From: Heterostelium album PN500
Lineage: Eukaryota > Evosea > Eumycetozoa > Acytosteliales > Acytosteliaceae
Assembly (NCBI RefSeq): GCF_000004825.1
Contig: NW_008805075.1
Location: 931,788 to 995,787 of the forward strand
Direction of reading: 5' to 3'
DNA: 64,000 nucleotides
The notes beneath the pieces were generated by a model. That model was not told the origin of the DNA, did not search any database, and worked only from the letters and a program-made list of their open reading frames with translations. Of this stretch, positions 44,982-59,400 are shown one piece after another. How positions within the stretch are numbered: position 1 is the stretch's first letter; the number at the start of each line of letters is the position of its first letter. Position numbers and translations under genes: made by a program.

Positions 44982-47900
44982 CTTTTTTTCATTGAAAAAC
45001 CTTCTATTGTAATACTAAATTTATACAACTGACTGACTGACTATATAAATATATATAAATAAATATAAAATAAATAAATATAAAAAAATCTATAGTGATT
45101 TACTGGTTATACTACTATATTGATATAATAAAAACAATCACTTTTACTCCACTATTACTATAAAATATATATCGAGAATTTATCTATTTATCTTTCTTTT
45201 GACCACTGTTGTCGTTGCTATTATTGTTATTGTTGCTTATTACTAGAATTAATTAATCAAATTTTCATATTAGCAATCATTGTAAAAAGAACAAAAAAAC
45301 CAACAACTAACTAAAAAAGGTCAAAAGTTTTTTATAAAAAAAATTACTTTTTGTGTTTTTAGATATACTATTATTATTATATTATTACTTGAAACCTTAA
45401 TATTAAAACTGTAAAATTTCAATATTATTGATAAATTTCAATTGGTATTATTCTATTATTATTATTATTATTTAAACTATTATAGATTGGATCTAATAAA
45501 GTAAAAACACAATGATATTTTATAAAATAATAATATTTTAAAAAAAAATAAATAAAACAAGTTTAACAACGTTTGGTTTGTTGAAGGCTGGCTTATTCGT
45601 TTTGGTAATGTCCAATATGCCCACAACACAACAACAAACAACAAATAAAAAATTGTTTAAAAAAAAACAAAAAACAACAAACTAGATAATGATAATTGAC
45701 AAGAAAGTGAAATATTATTGTTTTTAGAGGTGTTAAATTAAAAACATTAACAAAAATAGGTAACATATACAGCAAATATATATTTATATTAATTTGCTTA
45801 CTAATTTTTTTATTGTTGTTGTCATTGTTTGACCCTGCTGCTTCTTTATAATAAAGATGTTGTTTTTGTTTTTTTTTTTTTTAAAAAAATAAAAATAAAA
45901 AAGAATTTAATAGTATATTTGCTACTTTCTTCACTATCTATATATCCAGTCGTAGCTACTATCTGTAAAGACTTATAACAATACACAAAATAATAAAAAA
46001 ACACAGACAAAAACGTATTTCATTGTGTGTGTGTGGGTGTGGGTGAGCGATGATTTATATTTTTTGTTTGTTGATGAAAGACAGAGTTTTGATAGTATAT
46101 AAATCCACTATTGGAGGGGTATTTGTTTGTTTTGTGGTAAATAATATTGGTTGACACTATAGGTAGGTTTTGTCTGTTGATAAAACTGTTGTGTGTTAAA
46201 GAAATGCGGTGGTGTGATAATAGCGATTCATACAACATTTTTTTATCTTTTTGGTAACCAGGAAATAATTAATTATATAACTAAATAAATAACATAATTA
46301 TAATATCAAAACAAAATAAAAATAAAAAGAATAAAAAGACGATATATATTTACTTTTTTTTTTTTAATAAAAAAAAATTGAGATTTTACTACTTTACTAT
46401 TGATATTAATACTATTGTTATAATTTAAAGATATATATTTATATGTACAAATAAATAAAATAGTTTTATGAAAAAAAAAATTAAAATTAAAGTAAATTAA
46501 AATGAGTAGTTGCAAAGATGGCTGGGGTTATAATTATTTTTGTGTAAATTGACTGAAATTTAAGGTTTTGCATTGCACCAAATTTTTTTTAAAAATCCAA
46601 AAAAAATAAAGTAATATATGTCTTGACTTATCGAGACAAATACTTTTTTTTTTTTTTTCATTGACAGCAACATTAATGTGTTGAAGTTGTCGTTGCTTAA
46701 AGTGTTTTTCACCATAACAATGTCAAACAAACACAATGGCCAACCATTTTTAAAAAAACTATTATTTATTTTTTTGTTATTGTCATATTTTATGACATCT
46801 AAGCAAAAACTATTTATTTTTTTTTTGTAGTGGTGGTATGTCATTCATATTTGACCCATTGTTGTACGAAAAAACAAAGTTTTGGTAGATCTATGAACTC
46901 TGCAATCTAACACCGACCAACAACCATATATTTTTAAACTTTTGACCTTTAACTAAAATATTGATGTTCCAACACCTCTAATTAGATAATAATTGGATAA
47001 TTACTTACATTTAAACAATTATTATTTGATAAAGTCTTTTACTATCTAATGACGTTCTCTGAAACTGAATGAACTAAACTGTTTAAAGATCTTAAATAGA
47101 ATAGTGTTGAAAATTGATTGTTTTTTGTAATGTTATAAATGACTGTAATACTAAAAGAATGTAATATTTTAAGAAAATATTGTTATTTTTTTTTAATGTA
47201 GCAATTACTAAATTAATTAATTAATTATCAGTGAATGAAGGTATAAAAAATAAAGTAGTAGTATAACTTTTTTAAAAGAAAACAAAAACAAATATGTAAT
47301 TTGTTTGATTGCTTGGTGACCAAAACAAAAACAGAATTACAGGATTTAGATGTGTTTTTGAAGCTTCAAAAACTGATTCTTAAACATCCACTTTCAAATA
47401 AAAAAAATAAATAGGTGGGGTGCACAACTTTATTGACAATCCAATTTAAATTAAAAAAAAAAAAAAAAAATGAAAAAAATGATAGAACGCTTCACCAACA
47501 CTCTCACTCACACGCGCTACCTAATGTCATTTACATTACGTTTTTTTTTTTTTTTTGCAATTACATAGTTTTAGTTATTTTGGATTTTTCGTGATAAAGT
47601 GTCATCCACAAAGTTTGGGAGCCCAGTGAAATGCGCCCAAATTTCGAAATTAAAGCACATTACAGATTTGTTTTTAAAAAAAATTAAAATCAACACATTT
47701 TTTTGGTTTTTAAAATTGTTCACCTTAAAAACACCATCTGTCGTCAAGTCCACCAACCTAACTTTTTTAATCTATAAAGTTGTTTGTTGGTTAAGTGTCG
47801 ACAAGATGATGATAGTGACCACAATAATTGGATTGTTTTATTTTTTTTATTTTATTTTTTTTCCAAATGCTCTCAAAACATGCATTTTTTTTGCAATCAT

Positions 47901-49032
47901 ACAAGGATAAATCGCGAAACAAGTTTTTACGCAATAATAGAAGAAGTTTTTTTGGGTGGAGTAAATAAAGTTGATTTTTGTCAAACACCATATTAATGTC
48001 GAATGATGCTCAATGTTGTTATTTAATTAAAAAAAAAAACAATAAATAAAAAAATCACTAAAAATGCCAATTTGATGTTGCTTTTGATAAGAATTGATGG
48101 TGTTCAGTTCAATAAAAGGATATTATCAGTCATCAAAAAAAAAAAAGGGGGTTGAACAAATCGGTTTTACTCATATAACCACACAATCATTGTCATAAAG
48201 TGGAATTAATTATAATAAATTAAATTATGCTGAAAAATGAAATGATGATCATGAAATGCAATGATAAATGATGAAATATATATCTTTAGATAAATTGGCG
48301 TCTCTTATTGATATTCTATAAAAGGCTGTTGTCTTGATGACATCTGACAACAACAACAATAGTTAACTTCACCAATAAAGTGTCTTTTGCTAAATTTAAT
48401 AAAGTTCATGTTCAAGATTTAAAACTATTCAAGTTGATTTTTTTAAAATATTAATTTAAAAGTTGTAACCCTCAAAATAAATAGATCTTTCACTTCTTGT
48501 GTACTATTTTAATTAATAGCTTAATAATTATTACTACTACTTCAGTAGTAATTAGTTTTTTTAAGTTATAGGTTTTTATTCTATTGATTTTTGAACAAAA
48601 CAAACATTAATGTTTACTTTAAAAATTAATATTATTTCTGATTAACATGGGAACACGAATCAGTGTTGACAATAAAAAGTGAAAGAAATCTCCAAACCCA
48701 GTAGTTTTAATATAAAAAAACTTAATTAATTAAAATTCTTTTGTTCTCAAGAACTTGAAATCCCAAAGTTTAAATATAAAAACGATCTTTCAAAAAAAAA
48801 AAAAAAAGAAAAAAAAAGAATAAAAAAATTAAATTAAAGAGATTGTAATAAAATCTAAACATCGATATATATTTTGATACATTTTTTAAATACTACTTCA
48901 TAATAATATTATTCAAAACATACACCCTACAAAAATAAATAGTTTGTTTTTTTTTTTTTTTCTCAGAGTTAGTTAATTATTATTTTTTATATTTAGTCAG
49001 TATTAAATCATATATTTAGTTATATTTTATAA
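44982..49032. other. Gene-poor region of about 4 kb
   Basis: Very AT-rich DNA between divergent genes, far longer than other spacers here. I see A and T homopolymers up to 18, a G/T-rich G-box-like tract at 46023-46050, a GC-richer stretch near 47500-47660 with a TTTGGG/CCCAAA hairpin at about 47615-47642, and no open frame with protein-like composition. It may be a large regulatory region for the lipase or PAP2 gene, or hold untranslated RNA genes I cannot recognise. Confidence 0.45.
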
Positions 49033-51428
49033 ATGGATGAGATAGTCCAGTCAAATACTGTTGTAACAACAAACAACGAAGAGAATGATGGTGCTACAAC
49101 TATTACTACCACTACTGTGACATCTTCATCTGTCAGTGACTCTCAGAGTAACAACAATGGTAGTGACAACACCAACCAAGTAGTTAAATCTATTTCTGTA
49201 ATAGAGGAAACAAGATCAAATGTTGTTGATAATCTTAATCAACAACTTGTTATAGATAGTAGTAGTAGCAGTGGTGATACTAGTAGTAATATAGTGGTGG
49301 TTAATAATGATAAAGTAGAGGAAAAGATCTATCATAAAGAAGAGGAGATAATGTATAATAATAATAATAACAATAATGATAGTAATATGGAGATTGGTAA
49401 TAATATAAACTTGGGTATACCACTTGAGATTGGACCAATCATTATGGAGACAACCGTAGAGGAAAAGAAAAAAGGTGATACTGTAGTCACCAATACAACA
49501 ACAACAACTGCAGAGCACACCGCAAACGGCACAGTCATCAAACAGAAAGAACAGACCTCTTGGTTTTCATCAATTTCAAACTCTGTCAAGGGTTTCAACA
49601 CAAAGATAAAACAACTATTCATTTCACCTGAAACGTATGTTAAATATTTAATATCATAATATATTACACCTTTTACCTTAGTACTAATAACCAATTTATA
49701 TCTATATACATACACATATGTTATGAAATAAAGTGAAGAGGCATTGGGACATATAAATACATTGTTTACAACATTCTTCAAAGATGTAAAATATTCAAAG
49801 TTTGAAATGTTAACTGGATTATTATTGTTGGACAGTAAGTTAATCTTTAAACTTTAAGTTTGAATATAAACATATACTGTTATGTGTTGTTTTGCTAATC
49901 ATCTTCATGAATGAACGAACGAATGAATAGGTTATTATAAAAATGCACATATACCATCTGGAGAGATGCAGGAAGATAAGACATTCATTAGATCAGCACA
50001 ACACTATATGAAGTTTGCAGCGGCAAGTCTTGGATCGAAATATGTATATTGCTATATGATGAAGAAGAATGTAGGCGATTTCATTCAGGGTGTGACAGGA
50101 ACAGATAATATCAATATTAAAGTGTTGTGTGAGTACACCGGTGTCTCGAAAGAGGATGTCATTTCCTACCGATTCACCAGTACCAACTTTGATCCGGCAC
50201 ACTTTATCTCTGTCGACCACAGCACAGAATCAATAGTAATGTCCATCCGTGGAACATTCCATGCCCGCGATGTACTCACCGACTTGGTTGCCACCAACAC
50301 CCCATTCCTCGATGGTTACGCACACACCGGTATACTTCGATCCGCTCAGAACAAGTTCAATGAACTATCACCATTATTACTTGAGCAATTAAAAGTAAGA
50401 TTCAAATCAATCAATCAATCAATCAATCTCTTAGTACTATCAAAACTGATTAACTAACAACAACACAACAAATTACAATAGAAACATAAAGGATATAAAC
50501 TTATTGTTACAGGACATAGTTTGGGTGCTGGAACAGCAGCATTGTTCACACTGTTGTTCAATTCAAAGTATCCAGAGATTCCTATTCACTGTTATGCATT
50601 CGCACCACCCTGTGTTACGTCATTGGAGATTGCACTCTCAAAGAACTGTAGTAATTTAATCACTAGTTTTGTACTAAATAACGATATCATTCCAAGACTG
50701 AGTTATCAATCGTTGGAGCATCTGAAGCAATTGGTTTGTTCGATTCTCGAGAACAACTCGAGTAGAGTATTCCAAATTCTTACCGCCGGAAATGCACTCG
50801 GCGAAGATCTAACAAACAAAATATCAAACTTTTTTAATGTATGTAATAATAATATTATCAATTAACACGATTAATCATTAGTGAATGAATATACTTACTT
50901 AATTACTTGTGATCTCATTAATAATATCAAATATATATATAGTTGACAAGAGAAGTTAAAATTGATTTTAAGAATAAGTTTTCGTTGAGTGAAACGACAA
51001 TGTTACCACCAGGTGACATCTATAGAATCTACAAGATCACATCATTCGATAAAAACTATATTATGGAACGATCAAATCCATCTCTCTTTGGCGAAATCAT
51101 TATATCTGGTAGTTTGTTGACCGATCATCTCCCAGACAACTATGAGAATTCACTCACCTCCTGTTTACAACTTTTAAATGATTTAACACCAGAGTCTGAT
51201 GCTCGTATTACCGATGAATTTATATTAATAGATAATTATGAACAAAATAATATTAACAATAGTAATAACAACAACAACAACAACAATAGAAATAGTAATA
51301 GTAACAACAACAATCATAGATATAATAATAATTTTGAAAGTATAAATAATATTAATAATAATAGTAATAATGATGATGATGGTGGTGAATATTCATATAA
51401 TAAGCTGAAGTTAGAAATTGATGAATAA
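49033..51428 (+). CDS. Diacylglycerol-lipase-like class 3 lipase
   Basis: Five exons, 49033-49634, 49734-49834, 49931-50394, 50482-50838, 50943-51428; 669 residues. The first 190 residues are a Ser/Thr/Asn-rich head without membrane helices. The catalytic domain has the nucleophile elbow VTGHSLGAG with S402, an Asp in NNDIIPRLS (D457) and His in TDHLPDNYENSL (H570), placed as in sn-1-specific diacylglycerol lipases. An Asn-rich tail ends the protein. It lacks the N-terminal TM bundle of animal DAGL-alpha, so it should be soluble or peripherally bound. Substrate (DAG or other acylglycerol) is inferred. Confidence 0.82.
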
Positions 51429-51502
51429 ATAAACAGCGCTCTATGAAAATGTTATTGTTAATTTAAGATTTTTATTTTATTTTATTTTTATTTTATTTCT
51501 AT

Positions 51503-52346
51503 TTATATCTTTTTAATTAATAAATAGATACGTGCATCCAATTCTAAACCTGGGAGATAACGTGGATCACCTTGTAACAACATGAGAAGACCACCAAACG
51601 AAGCGAAAATCGAAACTTTAGAGGAGGAGTTATCCTTTTGATATTTAAAAATCTTGCCAAACATAACATAGTCAAACTTGTCTGCCAACGATGGTTTATT
51701 GCTGTCGAAACTGATATCCATTGTACCGTCCAGGCTAAGTGATGATGCCAACACCAATTTAAATTTCTCGTGTTCCATCGGATAGATATGAGTTGCTATA
51801 TCGATATGTAAATCCATTTCATAACTCTCTCCATAACAGATGAATCTAGAAACTAAAATGATAATATAATATTATATTTGTTTGTTTGTTAGTATATTGA
51901 ACTAATTCTATCTTTTATTATTTCAAATCGCAAAACTATTAGATTATTAAAGATATGTGTGTTTTGTGTGTGTGTATTTGATGAATGTTTTTTGAAACCT
52001 ATCAAATTTAAATTGATCTTTCAATCTTGTTGACATCAATCTAATAATCTATACAATAAATTCCTATCAATCTTTATATTCTAATATGAAATGAATGGAA
52101 ACATTCTTTCAATAGTAAATCTTCCGAATCAATCAATTGTCTTTATATTCATTGATTAGAAGAACTTGGTTGGCTAACCAATAGTTGATTGGTTGATGAC
52201 TAGTCTTAAAGCTGTTAATGTTGATAGTGATGTTTGTTTGTTTGTTGGTGTTTATTTAGAAAAGATAATCTACCTCTATCGAATTTCTTTCCATCTGGAT
52301 CGATTTCTTTGACTTCAAAAGTATCTTCAAATAGAATTGCTGACAT
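51503..52346 (-). CDS. polr2h: RNA polymerase I/II/III common subunit RPB8
   Basis: Exons 52346-52274 and 51852-51503 join in phase 1 to 140 residues (human RPB8 is 150). The N-terminus MSAILFEDTFEVKEIDPDGK and the C-terminal block FASFGGLLMLLQGDPRYLPG are unmistakable for this family. It is a small OB-like subunit shared by all three nuclear RNA polymerases. The first exon has only 24 codons and the intron is 421 bp, the longest in this window. Confidence 0.93.
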
Positions 52347-52889
52347 TTTGATATATATATATAGATTATATTAAAAAAAATAAAGAAAAAAAAAGGATAA
52401 TTATTAGTTTTATTACAACAACTTAATAACTATGATTTAATTTCGTCGTTATTTTTTTTTATTTAAAATTTTAAAAAAAAAATACAAAGAAATGAAAAAA
52501 AAATTACAAAAAAAAATAAAGAAAAAAATTTTTGTTATTACAATTTATAATGGCGAATCATTCGACAATGAATGAATGCTATTAACAGATATCAAATGAT
52601 TCATTATGATATATTTTGAGATTGTATTAGACTATTTGTTTTTGTTTTGTTTTTAAAAGTATGTTAAATTAAAGTTTATTATAATAACAAAGTGATGTTT
52701 GTTGAGCTTTTATTGGTGGTGATGTGATGATGATTGATTTTAGTTTGAGTTGTTTTGTTTTAGGTTGAGCTAATTGAACATAGAATTTCTTTTCTTTATT
52801 TTCATTTCTTTTATCTTTTTTTTTTTTTTACTTTTTGGTTGTTGTTTTTATTTTGATTGTCATAAGTCGTCGTTATGTTTTTTATATAT
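52347..52889. other. Intergenic region
   Basis: AT-rich spacer of 540 bp between two minus-strand genes, with T and A homopolymers. No gene seen. Confidence 0.6.
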
Positions 52890-54164
52890 TTAAAAGTATT
52901 CACCCTTGAAACCTACTTCGATACCTTGATTCTCGGCATCGACGTATGCACTGGATGGATTGTGTAAACCTAAGTCTTGGTGATGACTTTGAGAGTATTT
53001 GTGATATTGTGCAGCTTGATTGTGAATATCGATCATCTCCTCATCTGTTAATTTACGAACAAACTTGGCTGGTCTACCTGCCCACAACTAAATATGAACA
53101 AATTAAATTAAAAATGCAAAGCAAATAGTTAGTTATTTACTTAATAACACCACCATCACCATCACCACCAATATCATTATTCAACTTACCTCACCAGTTG
53201 GTACTCTAGCACCCTTTGGCAACAATGAGTTTGCACCCAAAATAGAGTTTGTCTCTACGTATGATCCTGCTTCCAAAACAGATCCCATACCGATCAAACA
53301 GTTCTCTTCAACAGTGCAAGCTTCGAGTACACAGTTGTGACCTAATAAATTTATTATTTGTTAACAAAAACTATAGAATAATAATGTTATATTATATTTT
53401 AAAAACAAACATACCAATTGTACAATAATGACCAATGATAGTTGAACCGTCGTGATCCAATGATAATGGTCTGGCAGCTTCTCTTATGACAGTACCATCT
53501 TGAATATTGGTAAAGTTTCCAATATGAATTAAGTTTACATCGGCTAAATTAAAAATAAAATAAAAAAAGGTTAGTAGTTAATTTGTTAAGCTACTATCGC
53601 AGTAAATTTGATTGATTATATCTATACCTTTAATCACAGAGTTGTACCATACAGAGGAACCATAACAAAGAACAACGTTACCAATGACACTAGCAGATGG
53701 TGCAACAAAAGTACCAAGTGGAGTTCTTGGGTACAATCCAAAAACTGTTGGTAATGCTATACTGTGCTTATTATAAAATGGCATTAAAGTTTGATGTTTA
53801 TTATCTATTTTAAAAAAAAAAGTATTAGTATTATTATTATTATTAATAATATAGTCATAGCAGCATAGTCATTCATTTAATTATCATATCATTGATTATA
53901 GATATATGATATAGTAATGTAATGAATGTATGAGTATGCATTTATTCTATACAACAACAACAACAACAGCAACAACATACATTTATCTAAATATTTCTCG
54001 ACTTGATTTTCGTTTTCACTGTATTTCTTTAACTCTGAGATGTCGTAGTGTTGTTGATTGTCTTTAGAGTTGTAGTAGGTACAGAAGTTACGACGATTAC
54101 TAACGGTCGATGATCTGCTGACCATCAAGATCTCTCTGTTCTTATTCAAAAATTGCTTGATCAT
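52890..54164 (-). CDS. Mitochondrial gamma-type carbonic anhydrase-like protein
   Basis: Five exons, 54164-53981, 53804-53628, 53543-53415, 53341-53190, 53087-52890; 279 residues. The N-terminus (MIKQFLNKNREILMVSRSST...RRNFC) is a mitochondrial presequence type. The middle is a left-handed beta-helix of hexapeptide repeats (PSASVIGNVVLCYGSSVWYN, IGNFTNIQDGTVI). The zinc His candidates lie in SLDHDGSTIIGHYCTIGHNC, in the order seen in active gamma-CAs. The C-terminus continues LWAGRPAKFVRKLTDEE. Gamma-CA subunits form part of complex I in plants and protists. Membership here is an inference from family. Confidence 0.9.
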
Positions 54165-55574
54165 TTTTGCTTGTGTGATGTAGTAATATACGAATGTCTA
54201 ACAATGATTATGATAATTCCTCTTATCGATTTTTTTGATCTGAAACAGAAATGTGTGATTTTCTTGTTGGTTTCTAGATATATCTCTTCTTTGCACTGTT
54301 TTATCCTGTTACTGTGATAATACGGTTTAGTCTATCTACCAAAAATGCTAATATTAATGATTACTACAAGTAATTTATTAATATTAATTAATAAAAAAAA
54401 GAAAATAAATAAATATAAAGCTAAATCGAGTGTAGATAATGATCAATCATAAATTTTATCTATTCAGAGTGATTGTGTGTGTTGAGCCACCAAAAATTTT
54501 TTTTCAATCATCTGAACTACGAAAAATCAAAAAAAAAAAAAAAAAGCAATTAAAAAAAAAAATTGTTTGATCAAAATTATTTCTCAAAGAACCTGATATT
54601 GCATTAAAATTACAAGCATTTTGCAACATTATTGACACAATATGTCATTCAAAATAAAGTTTCATATGTCAACAGATAAAAAATATTAGGAACCCTAACA
54701 TAACATAATTAGTTTATTAACTAGATTATAGTTTATTTATTGTTTTGTATAAAATAAATAAATAATTCAAAATAAATTAATTTATAATATTATAAAATTA
54801 AAAGACAGAATAATATATGTGATATTTTTTTATTTAAATCGTATTTGTGTGAAATCAAATCACCCAAAAATAGAATAAAAATGTGTGGTTTTATCATTTT
54901 TTTTTAGTTTACAGAATAGATATGAAAAAAATGATAATTATTGGGTAATATAAATATTTTACTATTAGTACAAACAACAGCAGGACAATGATACAATTTA
55001 ATTAATACAAAAAAAAAAGCAAACAAAAACGGTCATTTTATTTTTGGTTTATTGAGTAACATGGGATACAGTTTTATTAAAATTTTTTTATGAATGCAAA
55101 TCCGAATATTAATACATAAATAACGAACGATACCATCTTGATATCACTCCATTTATTAATTTGTATTATTAAAGTTGTTAATTCGATTAAATAATTTCGT
55201 ATCTGAAACTTAAATTGGTTGTCGATTTAAAAAATTATATTTATAGATACTACCTATTATGTATTGAAAAATAAAATCGAAAGATTATTGTGTATTATAC
55301 TAAAAAAACTGAATAAATAAATACGTTTGACTAATCCGAAATTAAATAAATGGTCAACCGATAATCTGATTTCAATTTCAAAATTAAAGATCACAAATTA
55401 TTAAATATTGTCAACAACATAAAGTAATATTATTATTTTTATTATTTTCCAAATAAGAAACTATATAACAAAATAAATATTATATATAAATTATTTAATT
55501 AAGAAAAAGAACAAAAGAAAAAAAAAAAAAGTTATAATAACTATTAAAGAAAAAAAAAATAATAATCAAAAAAA
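54165..55574. other. Intergenic region
   Basis: About 1.4 kb of AT-rich DNA between a leftward gene and a possible small rightward gene. No gene or RNA seen. Confidence 0.5.
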
Positions 55575-55863
55575 ATGTTAATTGGTACAATAGAAATCTA
55601 AATTCTAAAGCTATACTACTACTATTACTCTCTATCCTTGCTTTTATTCAATGAAAACTGTTCTATCTTACTAACACTGGTTTTAAATTTACTTTTCTTT
55701 TTTTTGTGTAGATTCCATCAAAAAATTAAGTTTGAAATCATCGACCTTAAATAATAGCAATAATGTAAAAGCTGTATCAATAAATAATATGACAATTCAA
55801 ACTATAACAATTGTTGCTGCAACTCAACAACCTTTTACATCTCCCTTTTGGTGTTTCTGGTAA
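55575..55863 (+). CDS. Possible tiny two-exon gene, 53 residues
   Basis: An ATG at 55575 gives MLI before a possible GT donor at 55585. A T-rich tract and a clear 3' splice site (TTTTTTTTGTGTAG) end at 55711. The second exon 55712-55863 continues in phase (SIKKLSLKSSTLNNSNNVKA) and ends at TAA with SPFWCFW before it. A first exon of only a few codons and the Ser/Lys/Asn start recall the small hssA/sigN-like peptides of dictyostelids, but the donor (GTACAA) is poor and I cannot confirm the family. The rest up to 56488 is empty spacer. Confidence 0.3.
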
Positions 55864-56488
55864 ATTATAATCTAAAAAAAAATAAAATAAAATAAATTAA
55901 AAATTTTAAAATAATCAGACGTCTATAGAACTAGGAATAGTTACAATAATGGTATTCCTATTATTTTGATTCTTGGAACATAAAATGATTAATAACTAAA
56001 AATCTTGAACATTTATTCGTTCTTATTATTTATAGTGAATAACTAAAAATTAATCATTCGTTCTTAGTTCTCATACTAAAATCATAAAAATAAAGAATTT
56101 GAAGATCGGACACCGCAAAACATAGAATTTTCTCAAGAGAAAAAAACAAAAATCTAATCTTTACAAAAATTCGAATAATAGTGTAAAAGTGATTTATTCT
56201 CTTGAAACAGAAAAAAAAGTTAATTTTGTGCTTTCATTTTTTTTTAAACATTAATACATATCTTTTTTTAGGTTTGTAAATAGTTTTTTTCTCTCGTGTG
56301 GCTACCATGGTCCAAAAAAGAGAGGTTGGAAAGTTTTTTGATTTTTTTGATTTTGATTTTTTTTTGTCATCTAGATTTGTCAAACGGAGAAAATAAAAAT
56401 TGTTTACATAAAGCTCATCATCTATTATCAATAAATATATTTTTATATCTAAGTAGATAAATATATTAGCAGAAAAAACAAAACCGAA

Positions 56489-59400
56489 ATGAGATTTCCA
56501 AGATTATCTTGTGATTTCGCTGTTTTGTTGGTTGTTTTCGTAATTTTTTCGGTGTCTTTGGGTGTAGTTGCTGTCACAAAAGAAATATCGGACCCAAATT
56601 TACCCGGTGCTCCTAATATTACTCCCACAATGTCGAGTCTGAGTGTTACACTTGCAACAACTACAAAGGTAACTTTTGTTTATGAATCAACTCCTCCCAG
56701 CACCTTAACAAAATACAACATCGTAGTGAATGGAGTATCCGTCACAAATGACTCGTGTGTAACTGGTAATAGCTGCACAGTGACTCCTTCAAGTCCTTCC
56801 TATAGTATTTCGGTATCGGCCACCAGCGATACCTCGACATCCACACCGTTATCAGTAACCGGAGTGCTTCCACCGGTGATTAGCGTCCCAACTCTTTCAT
56901 TGTCAACAACACCAACATCAATCCTTGCAACCTATTCATCTACAGGTGGTTTTGGAGCAATTCTCTATACAATTAGTTTGGGATCATCTGTTATTCCATC
57001 GTGCAATGGAATCCAAGCGACCACTTGTAATATCACTGGATTGATGACACTCTCACTCTATACAGTCATAGTGTCCGCCAGTAATGATGGAACTATGAGA
57101 AATGCTGCTTCATCCACCAAGCTTTGGGATTATATTCAGAATCCATCTGTTTCCTTTTCCAACATTAGAACAAAATCGATGGTCGTTTCTTTTAGTGCCG
57201 GAGGAGGTAATCCGATATTGACCAGGTACTCAGTGGTTGTCAATCAAACGAATATAGATGCTATTTTCTATGCTTGCCAGGATATTACTGCAACTAATTG
57301 TACCATTCCCAATTTAATTGAAAATACACTCTACGCGGTAACTGTTTTGGCAACCAACAATGGTATTACGAGAAATGTTATTGCTTATGGTCAAACATAT
57401 CCAACGATTTCACCATTGCAAGTGACTGCCATCATTCAGATTACAACAATGACAATTTCCTATCAAACACAGGGTGGTGTTCCAGGTGAAACAAAATATT
57501 CGGTTACTCTCAATGGTAACCCAGTTCAAGGATGTCAGCAAACAACAACAACTTCTTGTTCGCTCACAGGATTAGCTCCTGGAACCAACCAAAGTATCGG
57601 TGTATCCGCAATCAATGATGGAAGTACAACTACCGCAACTTCAATTTTTAAAACTTGCGACCGTCCAACAATGTCATTTCTTGATATTATATCACTGACT
57701 ACCCAAACAGTTTCATTCACCTATTCTAGCGCAGGTGGTGTTCCAGGTTCAACAACCTATAGTATCACTGTCAACGGCAACTCCTTAGGCAACACTGGAT
57801 GTGAAAAAGTATCCCAATGTACTGTATCGAATTTGGTACCTGGTTCCGTTGTTTCTGTACAAGTAATAGCCAACAACTATGGTTTTAACTCACCATCTTT
57901 GAGCGCTATTGGAACTCTTTATTCTTTAGTGAGTGTTCCAACTGCAACATTTGTGACTACAGCCAATTCAATCACAGCAACCTATTCCACAACAGGAGGA
58001 GTACCAAATCTAACAACTTATATCGTACGGAAAGATGGTTTGGCATTCTGCACTTCAGCAAGACAATGTATTATCTCAGGATTGAATGAGAACCAAGGTT
58101 ATAACATTACAATCGAAGCAACCAACGATGGAACTACAACTTCCAAATCTTCGATTGTTTACGCTTACGCTCCACTTGCAAACCCAGTTATCAATGCAAT
58201 TGTAAGAACTAAATCGGTGAACCTCACATACTCTGCATCAGGAGGAAATCCAGATCTTACCTTTTACACTGTCAGTATCAATGGAACTGTATCGGATACT
58301 TGCCAAAATACTCGTACCAAGTATTGCTTAATAAACGTGCTTCCAGATACCACTTCTGTTTTCATAGTTACTGCAACCAATAATGGATCTTCCACAAATT
58401 CGCAAAAATCAGTAATATCCTATAAATGTATGTATTTCAATATCAATATTTACTTATTTATTCATTAACTGACTCTATTTATTATTATTTTTTAGCAATC
58501 AATTCACCATCAATTCAAACATCCAATGTTGCAATGAATTCAGTTGTTGTACAATATTCAGTTTCTGATGGTGTTCCAGGTGAAACTCTATATAGTGTCA
58601 GTTTCAATGGTACTGCTTATCCAAGTTGTCAGAATATTCAAAGTAATTCATGTCAATTGGATAATCTCAATTCAGGTACCACCTATATTATCAAAGTGAC
58701 CATGACCAACGATAATGATGTTCAAAGCACTGAAATTTCAGTAAACACTTTGGCATATCCAGATCTCTCAGTTCCTACGGTCACATACATCCAAGATAGA
58801 AATAATCTTGTTTTCAGTTTCAATAGCACTGGTGGTGCACCTAATCTATCAGTTTATGAGATCATTGTAAACGGAACAATCATTTGTTCAAATACAAATT
58901 ATCAATGTGATTTATCGGTTTCATTGACAGAACCACAATTATATAATCTCGAAGTGACAGTCAGAAACAGTGGAAAATCAGCAACCAACAAACTTTCAAT
59001 CACACTATACCCAAATCCAACATCAATACAAATATCAGCCGTAACAAATACCACAAGTGTCTATGTCGAATGGAGTCAAAGTTCAGGTGGAGAGCCAGAT
59101 AAAACTATTTACAACGCATCAATCTCATATAATGGAATCGATTGGGTATCGAAATGCAGTGGTAAACAATTAAATTGCACTTTTGATAATTTGGCCTCGA
59201 GTACACCTTATCATTTCCAAGTTTTAGTGATCAACTCTTATTTCAAACCTATCCCAACACAAGCCAGTACAACAACTCAATCATTACCATCTACAAACTC
59301 AACTTGCGCAATGAACAGAGGTGAACCATCTTGTTCAAACAATGGAAATTGTTTATCAGGTGTTTGTTCTTGCAATCAAGGCTGGACTGGTATTTTCTGT

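Noticed and set aside
45593-45775. Minus-strand 60-codon frame in the gene-poor region
   Set aside because: Phe/Leu/Cys-rich translation of T-rich DNA, with no start context or splice signal.
46306-46844. Minus-strand frames rich in Phe, Ile and Lys
   Set aside because: Composition expected from homopolymer-rich spacer; no motif.
47571-47996. Overlapping frames on both strands near 47.6-48 kb
   Set aside because: Both strands are open only because the DNA lacks stops by chance; the translations look unlike proteins.
48330-48350. C/D-box snoRNA-like motifs (TGATGA and CTGA)
   Set aside because: The two boxes are only a few bases apart and there is no terminal stem.
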